Shown: positions 25,411 through 34,233, counted from the stretch's first letter. The stretch is 64,000 nucleotides of DNA from Saccharibacillus endophyticus (GCF_013185185.1 NZ_JAAZWE010000004.1:466232-530231), one strand, 5' to 3'. Notes: a model not told the origin generated them from the sequence alone. Program-made: numbers and translations.

Positions 25411-25935
25411 GATTTGCTGCGGCGGCAGCGGCTCGTACAGATCGTCCCAGTCGTAAATCATCTGCAAGTACGAACGGTAAACGAGAAAAGCGATCACTTT
25501 CGGCTCAAGCCGGAACGTCTCGCCGGATTCGATATGCCGCTTCACCAAAGCCTCGATATGAAAAACGATTCCTTCTTCCAGCGCTTTGCGCATCTCCAAC
25601 ACGCCGTGCGCGCCCGATTGCCGGGCTTCCCTGTAAATCCCGACCAGCAAACGGTGGCGGGACCGCAGCGCGATCATCGCGTCGAAGGTCCGGTCGATGT
25701 CTTCGCCGAGCCGTTGTCCCGGCAAGCAGACGCGGTCCGATTCGGCCAACAGCTCCCGCAATACATCCTCCACGATCGCCCGAAGCAGCGCTTCTTTATT
25801 TTCAAAACACTCATAGATCGAGCTTTTGCTCACATGCGCGGCTTTGGCTATGCTCTCGATCGTCGTTCCCCGAAAGCCGAAGCGCTCGAAGCAGAGCATC
25901 GCGCCTTCGAGAATGCGACGTCTTTTCTTTTCCAT
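25381..25935 (-). CDS. TetR-family transcriptional regulator
   Basis: This 184-residue repressor has an N-terminal helix-turn-helix (KRRRILEGAMLCFERFGFRGTTIESIAKAAHVSKSSIYECFENKEAL region, residues 3-50) and a helical ligand-binding C-terminal domain. ATG at 25935 has GAGGGG five bases upstream. The YhgE/Pip-type gene lies upstream on the same strand but is separated by a terminator, so tetR has its own promoter. In related genomes TetR genes beside yhgE regulate it; that is inference here. Confidence 0.88.
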   Translation of the reverse strand: MEKKRRRILEGAMLCFERFGFRGTTIESIAKAAHVSKSSIYECFENKEALLRAIVEDVLRELLAESDRVCLPGQRLGEDIDRTFDAMIALRSRHRLLVGIYREARQSGAHGVLEMRKALEEGIVFHIEALVKRHIESGETFRLEPKVIAFLVYRSYLQMIYDWDDLYEPLPPQQIKTALNAFAL

Positions 25936-25992
25936 CCCGGCCCCTCCTCTTTCTTTCTCCCTCGCTTCTATCGTAATCCGTTTTCATGCAAA

Positions 25993-26037
25993 AAAGCTTC
26001 CCGGCAAAGCGATGTTCTCGCTCGCGGGAAGCTTTGT
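25993..26037 (-). terminator. Intrinsic terminator of the yhgE-type gene
   Basis: AAAGCTTCCCG (25993-26003) pairs with CGGGAAGCTTT (26025-26035); on the minus strand a run of T follows. It separates the large membrane-protein gene from tetR. Confidence 0.85.
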
Positions 26038-26078
26038 TCAACATATTGTCATATGCGCCGCGGCCGCCCGCGACGGCT

Positions 26079-28733
26079 TTACGCCTTGGCAGGCGCCTGA
26101 TTCGGCACCATGCCTTCTTGCTCTTCTTCGATGCCCGTTTTGATCTTTTTGCTGCTGAACAAGAATACCGCCAGCGCGAGCAGGATGAACACGACGCCGA
26201 AGATCGCGACATGTCCGAGCTGCGCCCAGAAGTAACCCCAATCGTTGCCCAGCGATACCGCTTCGCGCAGCGCGCGAATGCCGTAGGTCGCAGGCAGGAA
26301 CGGATTGATCGCCTGGAAGAAGTCCGGCGTCAATACTTTCGGGAACGTGCCCGCGCTGCCGCCGATCTGCATCAACAGAATCAGGAAGGCGATAAACTGG
26401 CCGACCTTGCCGAGCGCCGCGAACAGGAAGAACAGCAGCGACAGGAACGTCAGGCTGAGCGTGAACGTGATGGCGTAGAAGTGCCACAGGCTCTGCACCT
26501 GAAGTCCGACGAAGCCGATCAGCACCGCGTCCAGGATCGCCGATTGCAGAATCGCCATGAACAAGATGATGCTGAACTTGCTCCAGAACCACGCCCAGCC
26601 GGAACGAGGCCGGATCTGAGGCGTTTTGAGCGGGTAGACCGACGAGAACATGAGCGCGCCCGCGAACAGGGCGATCGACATCATGTAAGGCGCCAGGCCT
26701 TCGCCGTATTCCGTCACGTCATGTACGTCGGAATGCCGAAGCTCCGTCGGCTGCGCGAACATATCGTACGTTTTGTCGTCCGAGCTGACGTCGCCGGCTT
26801 TTTCCACGCCGTCGGTCAGGGAGGTGTACAGTTCGTTCGTGCCGTCTTTCAGATCGCCGACGCCGTTGTTCAACGTAACCGATCCGTCCGCCAATTGATC
26901 GGCTCCGTCTCTCAGCTCGCCTGTCGCGCTGCCGAGTTTGCCGATGCCGGTAACCAGTTGGCTGCCGCCGTCTTTCAATTGGCCGAGTCCGCTCACCAGG
27001 CTGCTCGAACCGGTTTGCAGTTTGTCCGCTCCGGAAACGAGGCTTTGCGAGCCGTCTTGCAGTTGACCTGCGCCGCTCACCAAACTGGAGGAACCGTCCT
27101 TCAATTGGTCGGCTCCGCTTACCAGGCTGGACGATCCGGCCTTCAATTGATCGGCTCCGCTTACCAGACTGCCTGCGCCGTCAGCCAACTTTTTCGAACC
27201 GGCTTCGGCTTCGCCGATCTTGGTCGCCAACGTGCCGAGGCCGTCCGTCACTTGTTTTTGTCCGTCGACCAGGCTGGATGAACCTTGCAGCAGTTGATCT
27301 TGGCCCGCAGCCAGTTGACCGACCGCCGATTGAATCCGCTGCGCGCCTTCGTTCAACTGCGCCACGCTCGAAGTCAATTGATCCAATTGGCCGAGCGATT
27401 GCTGCAATTGGGAGGAATCGCCGCTTGCGGACGAATCGTTGCCGGAAGCCGAAGCTCCCGCAGCCATCATCGCCAGCAGCTTTTGCTTATCCGCATCCGG
27501 AATGGTGGAACTGCCTTGAATATACGCGGCCATCGCTTCCTGCTGCTCTTTGATCGAAGCCGCTTTTTGCTGAAGCTGCTGCTGCGCCGCTCCCAGACCG
27601 TCTACCGCCGCCGAAGCCTGCGTGCCCAGTCCTTGAACCGCTTCGTTGAGCTGCGCCATGCCAGCCGCGAACGGAGTAAGCTGTTCTTGCAGTTGGTTAA
27701 GACCGGCGCTGGATTGACCCAAGCCTTGATTCAGCTGCTCGGCTCCGCTTTGAAGCTTCCGCGAACCGTCGGTCAAGGTTGTTGCGCCGTCTTTTAACTG
27801 CGTCAGGCCTTGATCGAGCTGCGCAGCTCCGGTTTGCAAGCTGCCTGCTCCGGTTTGAAGCGTACCCAGACCGTCATCGAGCTTTTGCGCTCCTGTCGAC
27901 AAGGTGCCGAGACCGTTATCCAGCTTCTGCGCTCCGGTAGACAATGTGCCTAATCCGTCATTCAATTGGGCAGCACCGCCGGACAGCGTGCCCAGACCGT
28001 TATTCAACTGCACGGCGCCTGTCGTCGCACTGGCGATCCCGGTGCTGAGCGTGCCCGCGCCCATTTTCAGATCGCTGACGCCTTCTTGGAAGGTGACGCT
28101 GTTCGCGGCCAACTTTTTGAGGTTATCGGCCAGCTTCTGCGAACCGTCCGCCAGATCGGCAGCGCCGTCGTCGAGCTTTTTGGCTCCGTCGTCCGCATCC
28201 TTCAATCCGTCCACCAATTCGGTCAGGCTTTTGAATACGGTTGTCGCGTACTCCTTCGTCACCTGCTCCGCGATCTCCTGATTGACTTCCTTGATCGCCG
28301 ACTTGGCGATTTGCGCGGAAGAATAACCCATGCCGGAGTTGGTGTAATACTGAATATTCATCTTTTTGGGATCGTTGTTCAGCAAGGTCGAAGCATTTTC
28401 CGAAAAATTCTCCGGCAGCTCGATAACCATGATGTACTTCTCGTCATTCAGCCCGGCGAGAGCTTCCTGCTTGCCGGTCGTGACCCACTGGAACGAGTCG
28501 TTATCCTTCAGCCCTTCGACGAAATCTTTGCCGACGTCGAGCCGCTTGCCTTCATATTGCGTGCCTGCGTCTTCGTTCACGACAGCCACGGACAACCGGT
28601 CGGTATGACCGTAGGGATTCCAATACGCCGAAAGGAAGAACAGACCGTACAGACCCGGCACCAATAGCATGGCGATCACGGTCAACATGGTCATCCGATG
28701 CTTCAAAATACTTTTCCACTCTGATTTAAACAT
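26079..28733 (-). CDS. YhgE/Pip-type membrane protein with long coiled repeat region
   Basis: This 884-residue protein has a first membrane helix at about 14-35 (MTMLTVIAMLLVPGLYGLFF), then a large extracellular region, then five hydrophobic helices in the last 210 residues of ABC-2 permease type. The middle (about 180-660) is built of short repeats, such as GLGTLSTGAQKLD and SSLVSGADQLKDG, which should form long helical coils. YhgE/Pip proteins are linked to phage infection and to type VII secretion. It starts after AAAGGAG at rather long spacing and is divergent from the kinase gene at 29246. The repeats extend to the DNA level (27000-27200). Confidence 0.88.
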   Translation of the reverse strand: MFKSEWKSILKHRMTMLTVIAMLLVPGLYGLFFLSAYWNPYGHTDRLSVAVVNEDAGTQYEGKRLDVGKDFVEGLKDNDSFQWVTTGKQEALAGLNDEKYIMVIELPENFSENASTLLNNDPKKMNIQYYTNSGMGYSSAQIAKSAIKEVNQEIAEQVTKEYATTVFKSLTELVDGLKDADDGAKKLDDGAADLADGSQKLADNLKKLAANSVTFQEGVSDLKMGAGTLSTGIASATTGAVQLNNGLGTLSGGAAQLNDGLGTLSTGAQKLDNGLGTLSTGAQKLDDGLGTLQTGAGSLQTGAAQLDQGLTQLKDGATTLTDGSRKLQSGAEQLNQGLGQSSAGLNQLQEQLTPFAAGMAQLNEAVQGLGTQASAAVDGLGAAQQQLQQKAASIKEQQEAMAAYIQGSSTIPDADKQKLLAMMAAGASASGNDSSASGDSSQLQQSLGQLDQLTSSVAQLNEGAQRIQSAVGQLAAGQDQLLQGSSSLVDGQKQVTDGLGTLATKIGEAEAGSKKLADGAGSLVSGADQLKAGSSSLVSGADQLKDGSSSLVSGAGQLQDGSQSLVSGADKLQTGSSSLVSGLGQLKDGGSQLVTGIGKLGSATGELRDGADQLADGSVTLNNGVGDLKDGTNELYTSLTDGVEKAGDVSSDDKTYDMFAQPTELRHSDVHDVTEYGEGLAPYMMSIALFAGALMFSSVYPLKTPQIRPRSGWAWFWSKFSIILFMAILQSAILDAVLIGFVGLQVQSLWHFYAITFTLSLTFLSLLFFLFAALGKVGQFIAFLILLMQIGGSAGTFPKVLTPDFFQAINPFLPATYGIRALREAVSLGNDWGYFWAQLGHVAIFGVVFILLALAVFLFSSKKIKTGIEEEQEGMVPNQAPAKA

Positions 28734-28903
28734 TTTCGACGTTAGGCTCCTTTCTTTAAACTGACCAGAAAAACATTTCGGTCATTCGGTACTGATGAGA
28801 AGTATATCACATTCGACATATAATTCAACATCTTTTTCATGCTTTTTCAAAAACTTTTCATTAAGGCGAAAAGGTCCCGTTCGTTATAGAAGCTAGGGGC
28901 TGC

Positions 28904-29016
28904 GGGAGAAATTCGTTTCGGTCGCGTGTTGACTTCGGGAAGCACGATTAGAATTTTATGAGGAGGCTTCCCGAAGTCAAAGGCGAACGCTAGCGCTCCT
29001 TCACTGAATTTCTCCC
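28904..29016 (-). repeat. Intergenic hairpin repeat, copy 4 (type 2)
   Basis: This copy lies in the 512-base divergent region 28734-29245, so it is not downstream of any gene. Inner helix: TTGACTTCGGGAAGC (28929-28943) with GCTTCCCGAAGTCAA (28966-28980), 15 perfect pairs and different in sequence from type 1. Second helix: GGGAGAAATTC (28904-28914) with GAATTTCTCCC (29006-29016). Outer arms CGAAAAGG (28867-28874) and CCTTTTCG (29046-29053) also pair. The rest of the gap (29054-29245) is AT-rich and presumably holds the kinase promoter. Confidence 0.85.
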
Positions 29017-29245
29017 TTCGCCTCATGCTTCGATTACGAGCAAAACCTTTTCGAAAGATGAACGTTTTCTCTTTCTTTTATCGCGGAAAAGCAAAGCATA
29101 ATGTAGAATCGCTTTTACATTAATAAGTTATTTTTCATTTTTTTGAACATTTTTTATTAACGTTGCTTATTCATCTCTACTTTTCCTTCTGAACGGGTGC
29201 TATAATTGCCATATGTGGAAAGTCTGATAAACGAGGTGAGTTCCG

Positions 29246-30838
29246 TTGAACACGGAGACCGATCTGGAGCTAAAATATAAAGTGCTGACCGAACTGCTGC
29301 CGGGAATACTATCCAGCGAGACGCCTTCGCAGCTTCTTACGCATGTTTTCGGTTGTGTAAGCAAGTATTTTAGCCTGGATCTTTTGTTGAATTATTGGGT
29401 GGAGGAGCGGTTTCCGTATCGGCTTCAATTGATCCATCATCGCGGCGTGACCGCGGAGGAAGCCGAGGCGCTGCTTTCTCTCGATCAAGGACAGACGATT
29501 TGCGGGGCCGCGATCAAGTCGATGCAGCCGTATATCTGCGAGCGTTTGCAGGAGACGAATGATTTCCATGGGCGCATTTTGCGACAAATGGGATTGCGGC
29601 GTTATGTATGCTTCCCGATTGTCGTGGTGGATGAAACGCGTCCGTTCGCGATCGGGTTCGGTTCGCGCACGGGCGACGCTTTCGACCCGACGGAGCTTGA
29701 AGTGCTGCATCTGATGGCTTCGCATCTGGTACGGGCGTTTGAACGAATCGGCCGATTCGAAGAGTTGGAACGGCAGAACGCGGCTTTGGCGGAAACGAAT
29801 CGCTTCCTGTCTTCTTCGGAAAACCGGTTTGCCGCCATCTTCGCTGCCAGCCCGCATCCGATGCTGATTACGACGCTTGAGGACCGTGAGATCATAGAAG
29901 CAAACGATGCTTTTCTGCTGCTGCTCGGCATTACGCGTCTTCAGATGGACACGCAGTACGGCGAGTTGATTCGCGGCAACGAACTGATGCTTCAGATTCC
30001 CGAGCCGGACGAACACTCGACGGTTCCCGAGGGGATCAGCCGCGAGGTGACGTTTACCAACCATGCCGGGGATGAGAGGGTCTGCATTTTGCGCACCGTA
30101 CGACTCGACTTTAACGGCGAATTGCTGCTGCTCACGATGATTAGCGACCTGACGGAGCATAAGCAGTACGAGCACGAGCTGCAGCGCCTGTCCCAGCTGC
30201 ATCTGGTCGGCGAAGTCGCGGCGGGCATCGGGCACGAGGTTCGCAATCCGATGACGACGGTGCGCGGTTTCCTTCAACTCATGCTCATGCAAGGCAAAAA
30301 CACGCTCGAACCGGCCTATCTTCAAGTCATGATCGAGGAGCTGGACCGGGCCAATCAGATTATCACGGAATTCCTGTCGCTGGCCAAAGACCATATGGTG
30401 CAGCTCAAGCGCGAGAATCTGAACGATCTGATCCGCAAAATCCTGCCGCTGATCGAAGCCGATGCTTCCGTAACGGGCAAGATCATCACGACGCATCTGA
30501 CCGATGTCGAGTCGATCGAGATGGATAACAAGCAAATTACGCAGCTGATCCTCAATTTCATCCGCAACGCGCTCGAAGCCACCGGGGAAAACGGATGGAT
30601 TCAGCTCAAGACGTATATGCAGGACGGACGCGCGGTGCTGGTCATCGAGGACAACGGTCCCGGCATCCCTGCCGACGTCGTCGAACAGATCTGGAAGCCT
30701 TTCTATACCACGAAGGAAAACGGCTCCGGCCTCGGCCTTGCCGTCTGCTTCAGCATCGCGAACAAACACGGCGCTTCGATCGACTTGTCGACAGGCAAGG
30801 AAGGTACGGCGTTTTATGTGAGATTTCGGACAAGTTGA
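29246..30838 (+). CDS. GAF-PAS sensor histidine kinase
   Basis: This 530-residue soluble kinase has a GAF domain (about 15-170), a PAS domain (about 195-310), then HisKA with the phospho-acceptor in GIGHEVRNPMTTVRGFLQ. The ATPase domain shows NFIRNALEAT (N box), IEDNGPGIP (G1) and GSGLGLAVCFSI (G2). The layout recalls sporulation-type orphan kinases such as KinA/KinE. No response regulator is adjacent, so its partner is elsewhere. The start is TTG with GAGGTG eight bases upstream. Confidence 0.92.
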   Translation: MNTETDLELKYKVLTELLPGILSSETPSQLLTHVFGCVSKYFSLDLLLNYWVEERFPYRLQLIHHRGVTAEEAEALLSLDQGQTICGAAIKSMQPYICERLQETNDFHGRILRQMGLRRYVCFPIVVVDETRPFAIGFGSRTGDAFDPTELEVLHLMASHLVRAFERIGRFEELERQNAALAETNRFLSSSENRFAAIFAASPHPMLITTLEDREIIEANDAFLLLLGITRLQMDTQYGELIRGNELMLQIPEPDEHSTVPEGISREVTFTNHAGDERVCILRTVRLDFNGELLLLTMISDLTEHKQYEHELQRLSQLHLVGEVAAGIGHEVRNPMTTVRGFLQLMLMQGKNTLEPAYLQVMIEELDRANQIITEFLSLAKDHMVQLKRENLNDLIRKILPLIEADASVTGKIITTHLTDVESIEMDNKQITQLILNFIRNALEATGENGWIQLKTYMQDGRAVLVIEDNGPGIPADVVEQIWKPFYTTKENGSGLGLAVCFSIANKHGASIDLSTGKEGTAFYVRFRTS

Positions 30839-30855
30839 TTATTCTTTAGCCTACG

Positions 30856-30900
30856 AAGCTTCCGCCAGAACGCAAAAAAGCGTTCAAACGGAAGCTTTTT
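30856..30900 (+). terminator. Intrinsic terminator of the kinase gene
   Basis: AAGCTTCCG (30856-30864) and GAACGC (30868-30873) pair with GCGTTC (30880-30885) and CGGAAGCTT (30889-30897), followed by a T run to 30900. Confidence 0.88.
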
Positions 30901-30942
30901 CCGTTCAAACGCTCAATGTTCCGAGAAAATCCAACGTAACTA

Positions 30943-31113
30943 GAAGCCAGGGGGCGGAAAGAAAAATTCAGTTCCATTCGCCTTTGAACTCGGAAAACCT
31001 CCCTGCAAAATTTCATTCCAGTTTTCTAAATGAGACAGCGAATTGTAAAGCATTTCGAAGAAATGCACTTCGGAAGCTTATGCTGGGAATTTTTCTCGGA
31101 GCCTTCTGGCTTC
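30943..31113 (+). repeat. Intergenic hairpin repeat, copy 5 (type 1B)
   Basis: The outer helix GAAGCCAG (30943-30950) with CTGGCTTC (31106-31113) differs from the GAAGCGAG/CTCGCTTC of copy 3 by a paired change. Middle helix: ATTCGC with GCGAAT, again different from AAGACGC/GCGTCTT in copies 1 and 6. The 3' module with GCATTTCGAAGAAATGC is present. It sits between convergent genes, just after the kinase terminator. The inner helix is weakened (TTTTCTAAATG). Confidence 0.87.
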
Positions 31114-31151
31114 CGCCGCCGAAACAACTTCCTCGACAGCTTTAGCGAGCC

Positions 31152-31544
31152 TTACAACACCTGCTCAAACTTCTCGAACCAGCCGCTCCAGCCGTATCTT
31201 GCCCCTTCCAGACCATGTACGTTCGTAAATCCAGTCTGATCGAGATGCAGGTTCACGGTGCCGTTGCCTTGGTCCGTCAGTGTCCAAGTCACCGTATGCC
31301 GCTCATCCCCGGTCGCCCAGGAGTACGATAAACGGTTCGGCGATTCCACGATCAGTACTTCGCCGTCAACCACGCCGTCCCAATACTCCGAAGGCTGGTG
31401 GCGAAATTGAAAACGATGCCCTACTACAGGCTTAAAGTCGTTTTCGGCAATCCATTCGGACAATTTGTTGGAATCGGTTAATGCCGACCAGGCCTTTTCC
31501 AACGTCGTTTTATACTGAAAATCCATCTCCAACGCCAAGCTCAT
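31152..31544 (-). CDS. AHSA1/SRPBCC domain protein
   Basis: This 130-residue protein has the START-like fold pattern TTLEKAWSALTDSNKLSEWI, SYSWATGDERHTVTWTLTDQGNGTVNLHL and HGLEGARYGWSGWFEKFEQVL. Such proteins bind small hydrophobic ligands. ATG at 31544 overlaps the arsR stop by four bases (ATGA) and has GGAGGAGG upstream, so they are translationally coupled. ArsR-AHSA1 pairs are common in Firmicutes; the ligand is unknown. Confidence 0.9.
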   Translation of the reverse strand: MSLALEMDFQYKTTLEKAWSALTDSNKLSEWIAENDFKPVVGHRFQFRHQPSEYWDGVVDGEVLIVESPNRLSYSWATGDERHTVTWTLTDQGNGTVNLHLDQTGFTNVHGLEGARYGWSGWFEKFEQVL

Positions 31545-31870
31545 TCGTCTTCCTCCTCCAGTAGTCGGCCCAAACGCGCCATATTGTCGTTCCAGTAACT
31601 CCGGTAAAAGCCTACCCAATCCTCTACTTGTTTCAACGGAGCCGCGTTCAATCGGAACCGCGTCTCTCTGCCGACTTTTCGATCCGCGACCAGCCCGGCT
31701 TCTTTTAAAATGGTCAAATGTTTGGACACGGCGGTGCGTCCCATCTCAAACTGTGCCGTTAACTCATGCAGCGGCAATTCCGAAGACTCGGCCAATAAGC
31801 GAATCAACCTGCGTCTGGTCGGATCGGCTATCGCATCAAATACATCTCGCAAGCGGTTATTTTCATCCAC
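31541..31870 (-). CDS. ArsR-family transcriptional regulator
   Basis: This 109-residue winged-helix repressor has RLRDVFDAIADPTRRRLIRL and ELTAQFEMGRTAVSKHLTIL as recognition helices, then the wing region. No metal-binding cysteine pair is visible, so it is likely of the non-metal SdpR-like branch. GTG at 31870 has GGAGAG six bases upstream. It lies between the oxidoreductase gene (60 bases upstream) and the AHSA1 gene (overlapping), and may control the twin palindromes at 32674-32718. Confidence 0.88.
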   Translation of the reverse strand: MDENNRLRDVFDAIADPTRRRLIRLLAESSELPLHELTAQFEMGRTAVSKHLTILKEAGLVADRKVGRETRFRLNAAPLKQVEDWVGFYRSYWNDNMARLGRLLEEEDE

Positions 31871-31930
31871 GGTACTCTCTCCAATATTCGTGTCTTGGAT
31901 CGCCGTTTCGAAAATTAGACCCAACGGCGA

Positions 31931-32638
31931 TCAGTACCCGAAAAAGGCATCTTTTACGATATTCCGTTTCGGTATCTTCTTATTTTGCAGATAAACGGTC
32001 ACGGCGTCCACCATCGACTTCGGACCGGCCACAAAATATCGTCCGTCCGCATGCAGCGTCGCGTACCGATCCAGTTCCGCGTGCAGCTCGTCTCGCAAGT
32101 TCAGATACTGGACGTCAACCGCGGAATCGGCCGCATACCCGTCCAACTCGCTTCGATAGATATGCGATTGCGCGCCGTCCAAATACAACAGCTTCACGGG
32201 ACGCTCGCTCTGGGACTCCGTCAATTGCAGCTGTTGAAGCATGGAGCGAAACGGCGTAATCCCGATCCCGCCTGCCACGAAGAGAACAGGACCCTGTTCT
32301 TTCAGGTAAAAGGGGCCGAGCGGACCGCTCATGCTGACTTTCATCCCCGTCTTCAGTTCCGACAGCGCCCGTTTGAAATCGCTTGGACGCTCTGGGATTC
32401 GGGTTGTGATGCGTACGACATTCTCTGCCGGAGCCGACGATAAACTGAACGGCTTCGTCCCTTTTTTCATCTTTTTATGCGTAATCGTGAATAAGCCGTA
32501 CTGCCCGGCCTTCCAACTCAGATCGTTTTCTTTTTCAAAAACAAAGGTGCGTACATCTTCCGCTTCCCGATAACTTTCCTTGAACAGCAACTCTCGTTTT
32601 TTGAATATTGGGATCAGATTATCGGCGAGAAAACTCAT
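31931..32638 (-). CDS. Ferredoxin-NADP reductase-like flavin oxidoreductase
   Basis: This 235-residue protein has the FAD-binding barrel with KPFSLSSAP (RxYS-type motif) and the NAD(P)-binding part with GPVLFVAGGIGITPFRSML and GPKSMVDAV. It has no iron-sulphur domain. It would shuttle electrons from NAD(P)H to an unknown partner in the cytoplasm. ATG at 32638 has GGGAG seven bases upstream. It is the first gene of an operon with arsR and the AHSA1 gene, under a promoter wrapped in two palindromes. Confidence 0.88.
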   Translation of the reverse strand: MSFLADNLIPIFKKRELLFKESYREAEDVRTFVFEKENDLSWKAGQYGLFTITHKKMKKGTKPFSLSSAPAENVVRITTRIPERPSDFKRALSELKTGMKVSMSGPLGPFYLKEQGPVLFVAGGIGITPFRSMLQQLQLTESQSERPVKLLYLDGAQSHIYRSELDGYAADSAVDVQYLNLRDELHAELDRYATLHADGRYFVAGPKSMVDAVTVYLQNKKIPKRNIVKDAFFGY

Positions 32639-32673
32639 CTTCCATCTCCCTTCGTCATTGTTGAATACTTTAA

Positions 32674-32718
32674 GACACCATTTGGTGTCATTTTTATTAT
32701 AAGACACCAAATGGTGTC
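32674..32718 (-). promoter_or_regulatory. Promoter with twin palindromic operators
   Basis: Two 16-base sites, GACACCATTTGGTGTC (32674-32689) and GACACCAAATGGTGTC (32703-32718), are exact reverse complements of each other and each is a near-perfect palindrome. A minus-strand -10 box TATAAT lies between them (32696-32701), so one operator covers the -35/-10 spacer and the other the start of the transcript. A repressor, probably the ArsR or HxlR protein encoded nearby, would block the oxidoreductase operon. Confidence 0.85.
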
Positions 32719-32756
32719 CGGTAAAGATAAAATAAGTTCATATTTACGAGTATGCA

Positions 32757-32796
32757 AAAAGCCGAAACGCTGCAATTAAGCTGCTTTTCGGCTTTT
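32757..32796. terminator. Intrinsic terminator of the hxlR-type gene
   Basis: AAAAGCCGAAA (32757-32767) pairs with TTTTCGGCTTTT (32785-32796), downstream of the minus-strand regulator ending at 32809. Confidence 0.85.
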
Positions 32797-32808
32797 CATT
32801 TTGAACAA

Positions 32809-33138
32809 TCAGGATTCCGGCATATGCTTTCCGCCCCAGCTCACGATCGCTTCGATCAAAGGAACCAGCTCCTTGCCCGACTCCGTCAACGAATATTCGA
32901 CCCGAAGCGGCGTCTCCATATAAGCTTCGCGGTGGACGATGCCGTAGGCGATCAATTCTTTGAGCGCATTGGTCAGCGTAGTCGCCGTGATGCCGCCCAG
33001 CTGCCTTTTCAACTCGTTGTACCGAATCGAATCCTGTTCCGATAACACGGCCAACAAAGGCAAATTCCATTTCCCGCCCACGACTTGAAAAGAAAACGTG
33101 GCCGGACAAAGTTTATTGATATCGAATTCGTATTTCAT
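32809..33138 (-). CDS. HxlR-family transcriptional regulator
   Basis: This 109-residue winged-helix protein opens with the family pattern CPATFSFQVVGGKWNLPLL (Cys11), followed by RYNELKRQLGGITATTLTNALKEL and the wing VEYSLTESGKELVPLI. In relatives such as YodB and HypR the N-terminal Cys senses electrophiles or disulfide stress. It is divergent from the DsbA-like gene at 33328, which it probably regulates through the inverted repeat at 33159-33187. Confidence 0.9.
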   Translation of the reverse strand: MKYEFDINKLCPATFSFQVVGGKWNLPLLAVLSEQDSIRYNELKRQLGGITATTLTNALKELIAYGIVHREAYMETPLRVEYSLTESGKELVPLIEAIVSWGGKHMPES

Positions 33139-33158
33139 CGGGACCTCCTGTTCGCGGC

Positions 33159-33187
33159 GTACCGGTATCTTTTTGAATACCTGGTAC
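33159..33187. promoter_or_regulatory. Candidate HxlR operator
   Basis: GTACCGGTAT (33159-33168) and ATACCTGGTAC (33177-33187) form an inverted repeat 21 bases upstream of the hxlR-type start codon, typical of autoregulation. Confidence 0.55.
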
Positions 33188-33202
33188 GAAAAAAGACAGT
33201 AA

Positions 33203-33230
33203 TTGAACTCTATATTCCAAGTCTTATAAT
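33203..33230 (+). promoter_or_regulatory. Sigma-A promoter of the DsbA-like gene
   Basis: TTGAAC (33203-33208) and TATAAT (33225-33230) with a 16-base spacer, about 100 bases before the start codon at 33328. Confidence 0.6.
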
Positions 33231-33327
33231 TGTACTACGTAAGGTAAATAAAGTTGATATATTTTACACTCCAAATAAAAAATACTGATATACGCGGATG
33301 CCAGCCATCACGGGAGGAGTTTTGACA

Positions 33328-34233
33328 ATGAGCAACAATATGTTTTGCGACTTGAACACGGGGGTCTGCGGACCTGCAAACGAAGAAGAGAACACGGGGC
33401 TGATCGACTTCACGCCGCAAACTCCGAAAATGACTCTGTATTACGTGACCGATCCGATCTGCTCGCATTGCTGGGCTTTAGAGCCCGTGCTAAATCGCTT
33501 TGTTCATCAATATGGTCAGCATTTCAACTTCAATGTCGTGATGGGCGGATTGCTGCCAAGCTGGCACGGATTCGGAGATAGCGCCAACGGTATTCAAAAA
33601 CCTTCCGATGTCGCCGGACACTGGAGAGAAGTCGGCGAGCATTCCAGAATGCCGATCGACGGAAGCGTTTGGTTGGATAACCCGCTTCAATCGTCCTTCC
33701 CTCCGTCGCGCGTGTTCAAAGTCATCCAAAGCCGGCACCCGGGCAAAGAACAAGGGTTCCTACGCAAAGCCCGGGAACACTTATTTGCCTTTAACGAAAA
33801 CATTGCCGAAGATAGCGCCATGATCCGTATTGTTGACGAGATCGGCCTGGACGGCAATGCCATTGTTGAAGAAGCCTCTAGCGAATCCGCTCAAGACCTG
33901 TTGGAAGAAGACTTTGCCCTCGCGTCCCGTCTTGGCGTGCGCGGCTTCCCGACGATCATCATCATGAACGAAGAGAACCGGGGCGTGAAGATTGTAGGCG
34001 CGCAACCACTCGATACTTACGTTAAAGGGTTGGAATCCGTACTCAAGGAAAAGCCAGTTTCGGCCCCGGTGCCTGCGCTTACTGAATGGTTCTCCGGCAA
34101 GGAGCACTTATTCGCCAAAGAAATCGAAGTGATGTACGATCTACAACCGGATCATACTGAAGCTTTTATCGCCGAACAGTTGAGCAACAAACCGTATCAT
34201 GTTCAACATGTACTGGGCGAACTGTATATCTGA
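33328..34233 (+). CDS. DsbA/FrnE-family thioredoxin-fold protein
   Basis: This 301-residue cytoplasmic protein carries a CSHC redox motif in YVTDPICSHCWALEP near residue 46, a long helical insert, and the cis-proline region GVRGFPTIII. DsbA-family proteins of this kind act as thiol oxidoreductases or, as with SpxH/YjbH, as adaptors for Spx proteolysis. ATG at 33328 has GGGAGGAG eight bases upstream. It is divergent from an HxlR regulator, consistent with thiol-stress control. Two further Cys lie near the N-terminus (MFCDLNTGVCG). Confidence 0.85.
   Translation: MSNNMFCDLNTGVCGPANEEENTGLIDFTPQTPKMTLYYVTDPICSHCWALEPVLNRFVHQYGQHFNFNVVMGGLLPSWHGFGDSANGIQKPSDVAGHWREVGEHSRMPIDGSVWLDNPLQSSFPPSRVFKVIQSRHPGKEQGFLRKAREHLFAFNENIAEDSAMIRIVDEIGLDGNAIVEEASSESAQDLLEEDFALASRLGVRGFPTIIIMNEENRGVKIVGAQPLDTYVKGLESVLKEKPVSAPVPALTEWFSGKEHLFAKEIEVMYDLQPDHTEAFIAEQLSNKPYHVQHVLGELYI

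Noticed and set aside
27000..27200. CRISPR-like spacing of DNA repeats
   Set aside because: The repeats are codons of tandem peptide units inside the YhgE/Pip-type gene, with no constant spacer pattern and no cas genes.
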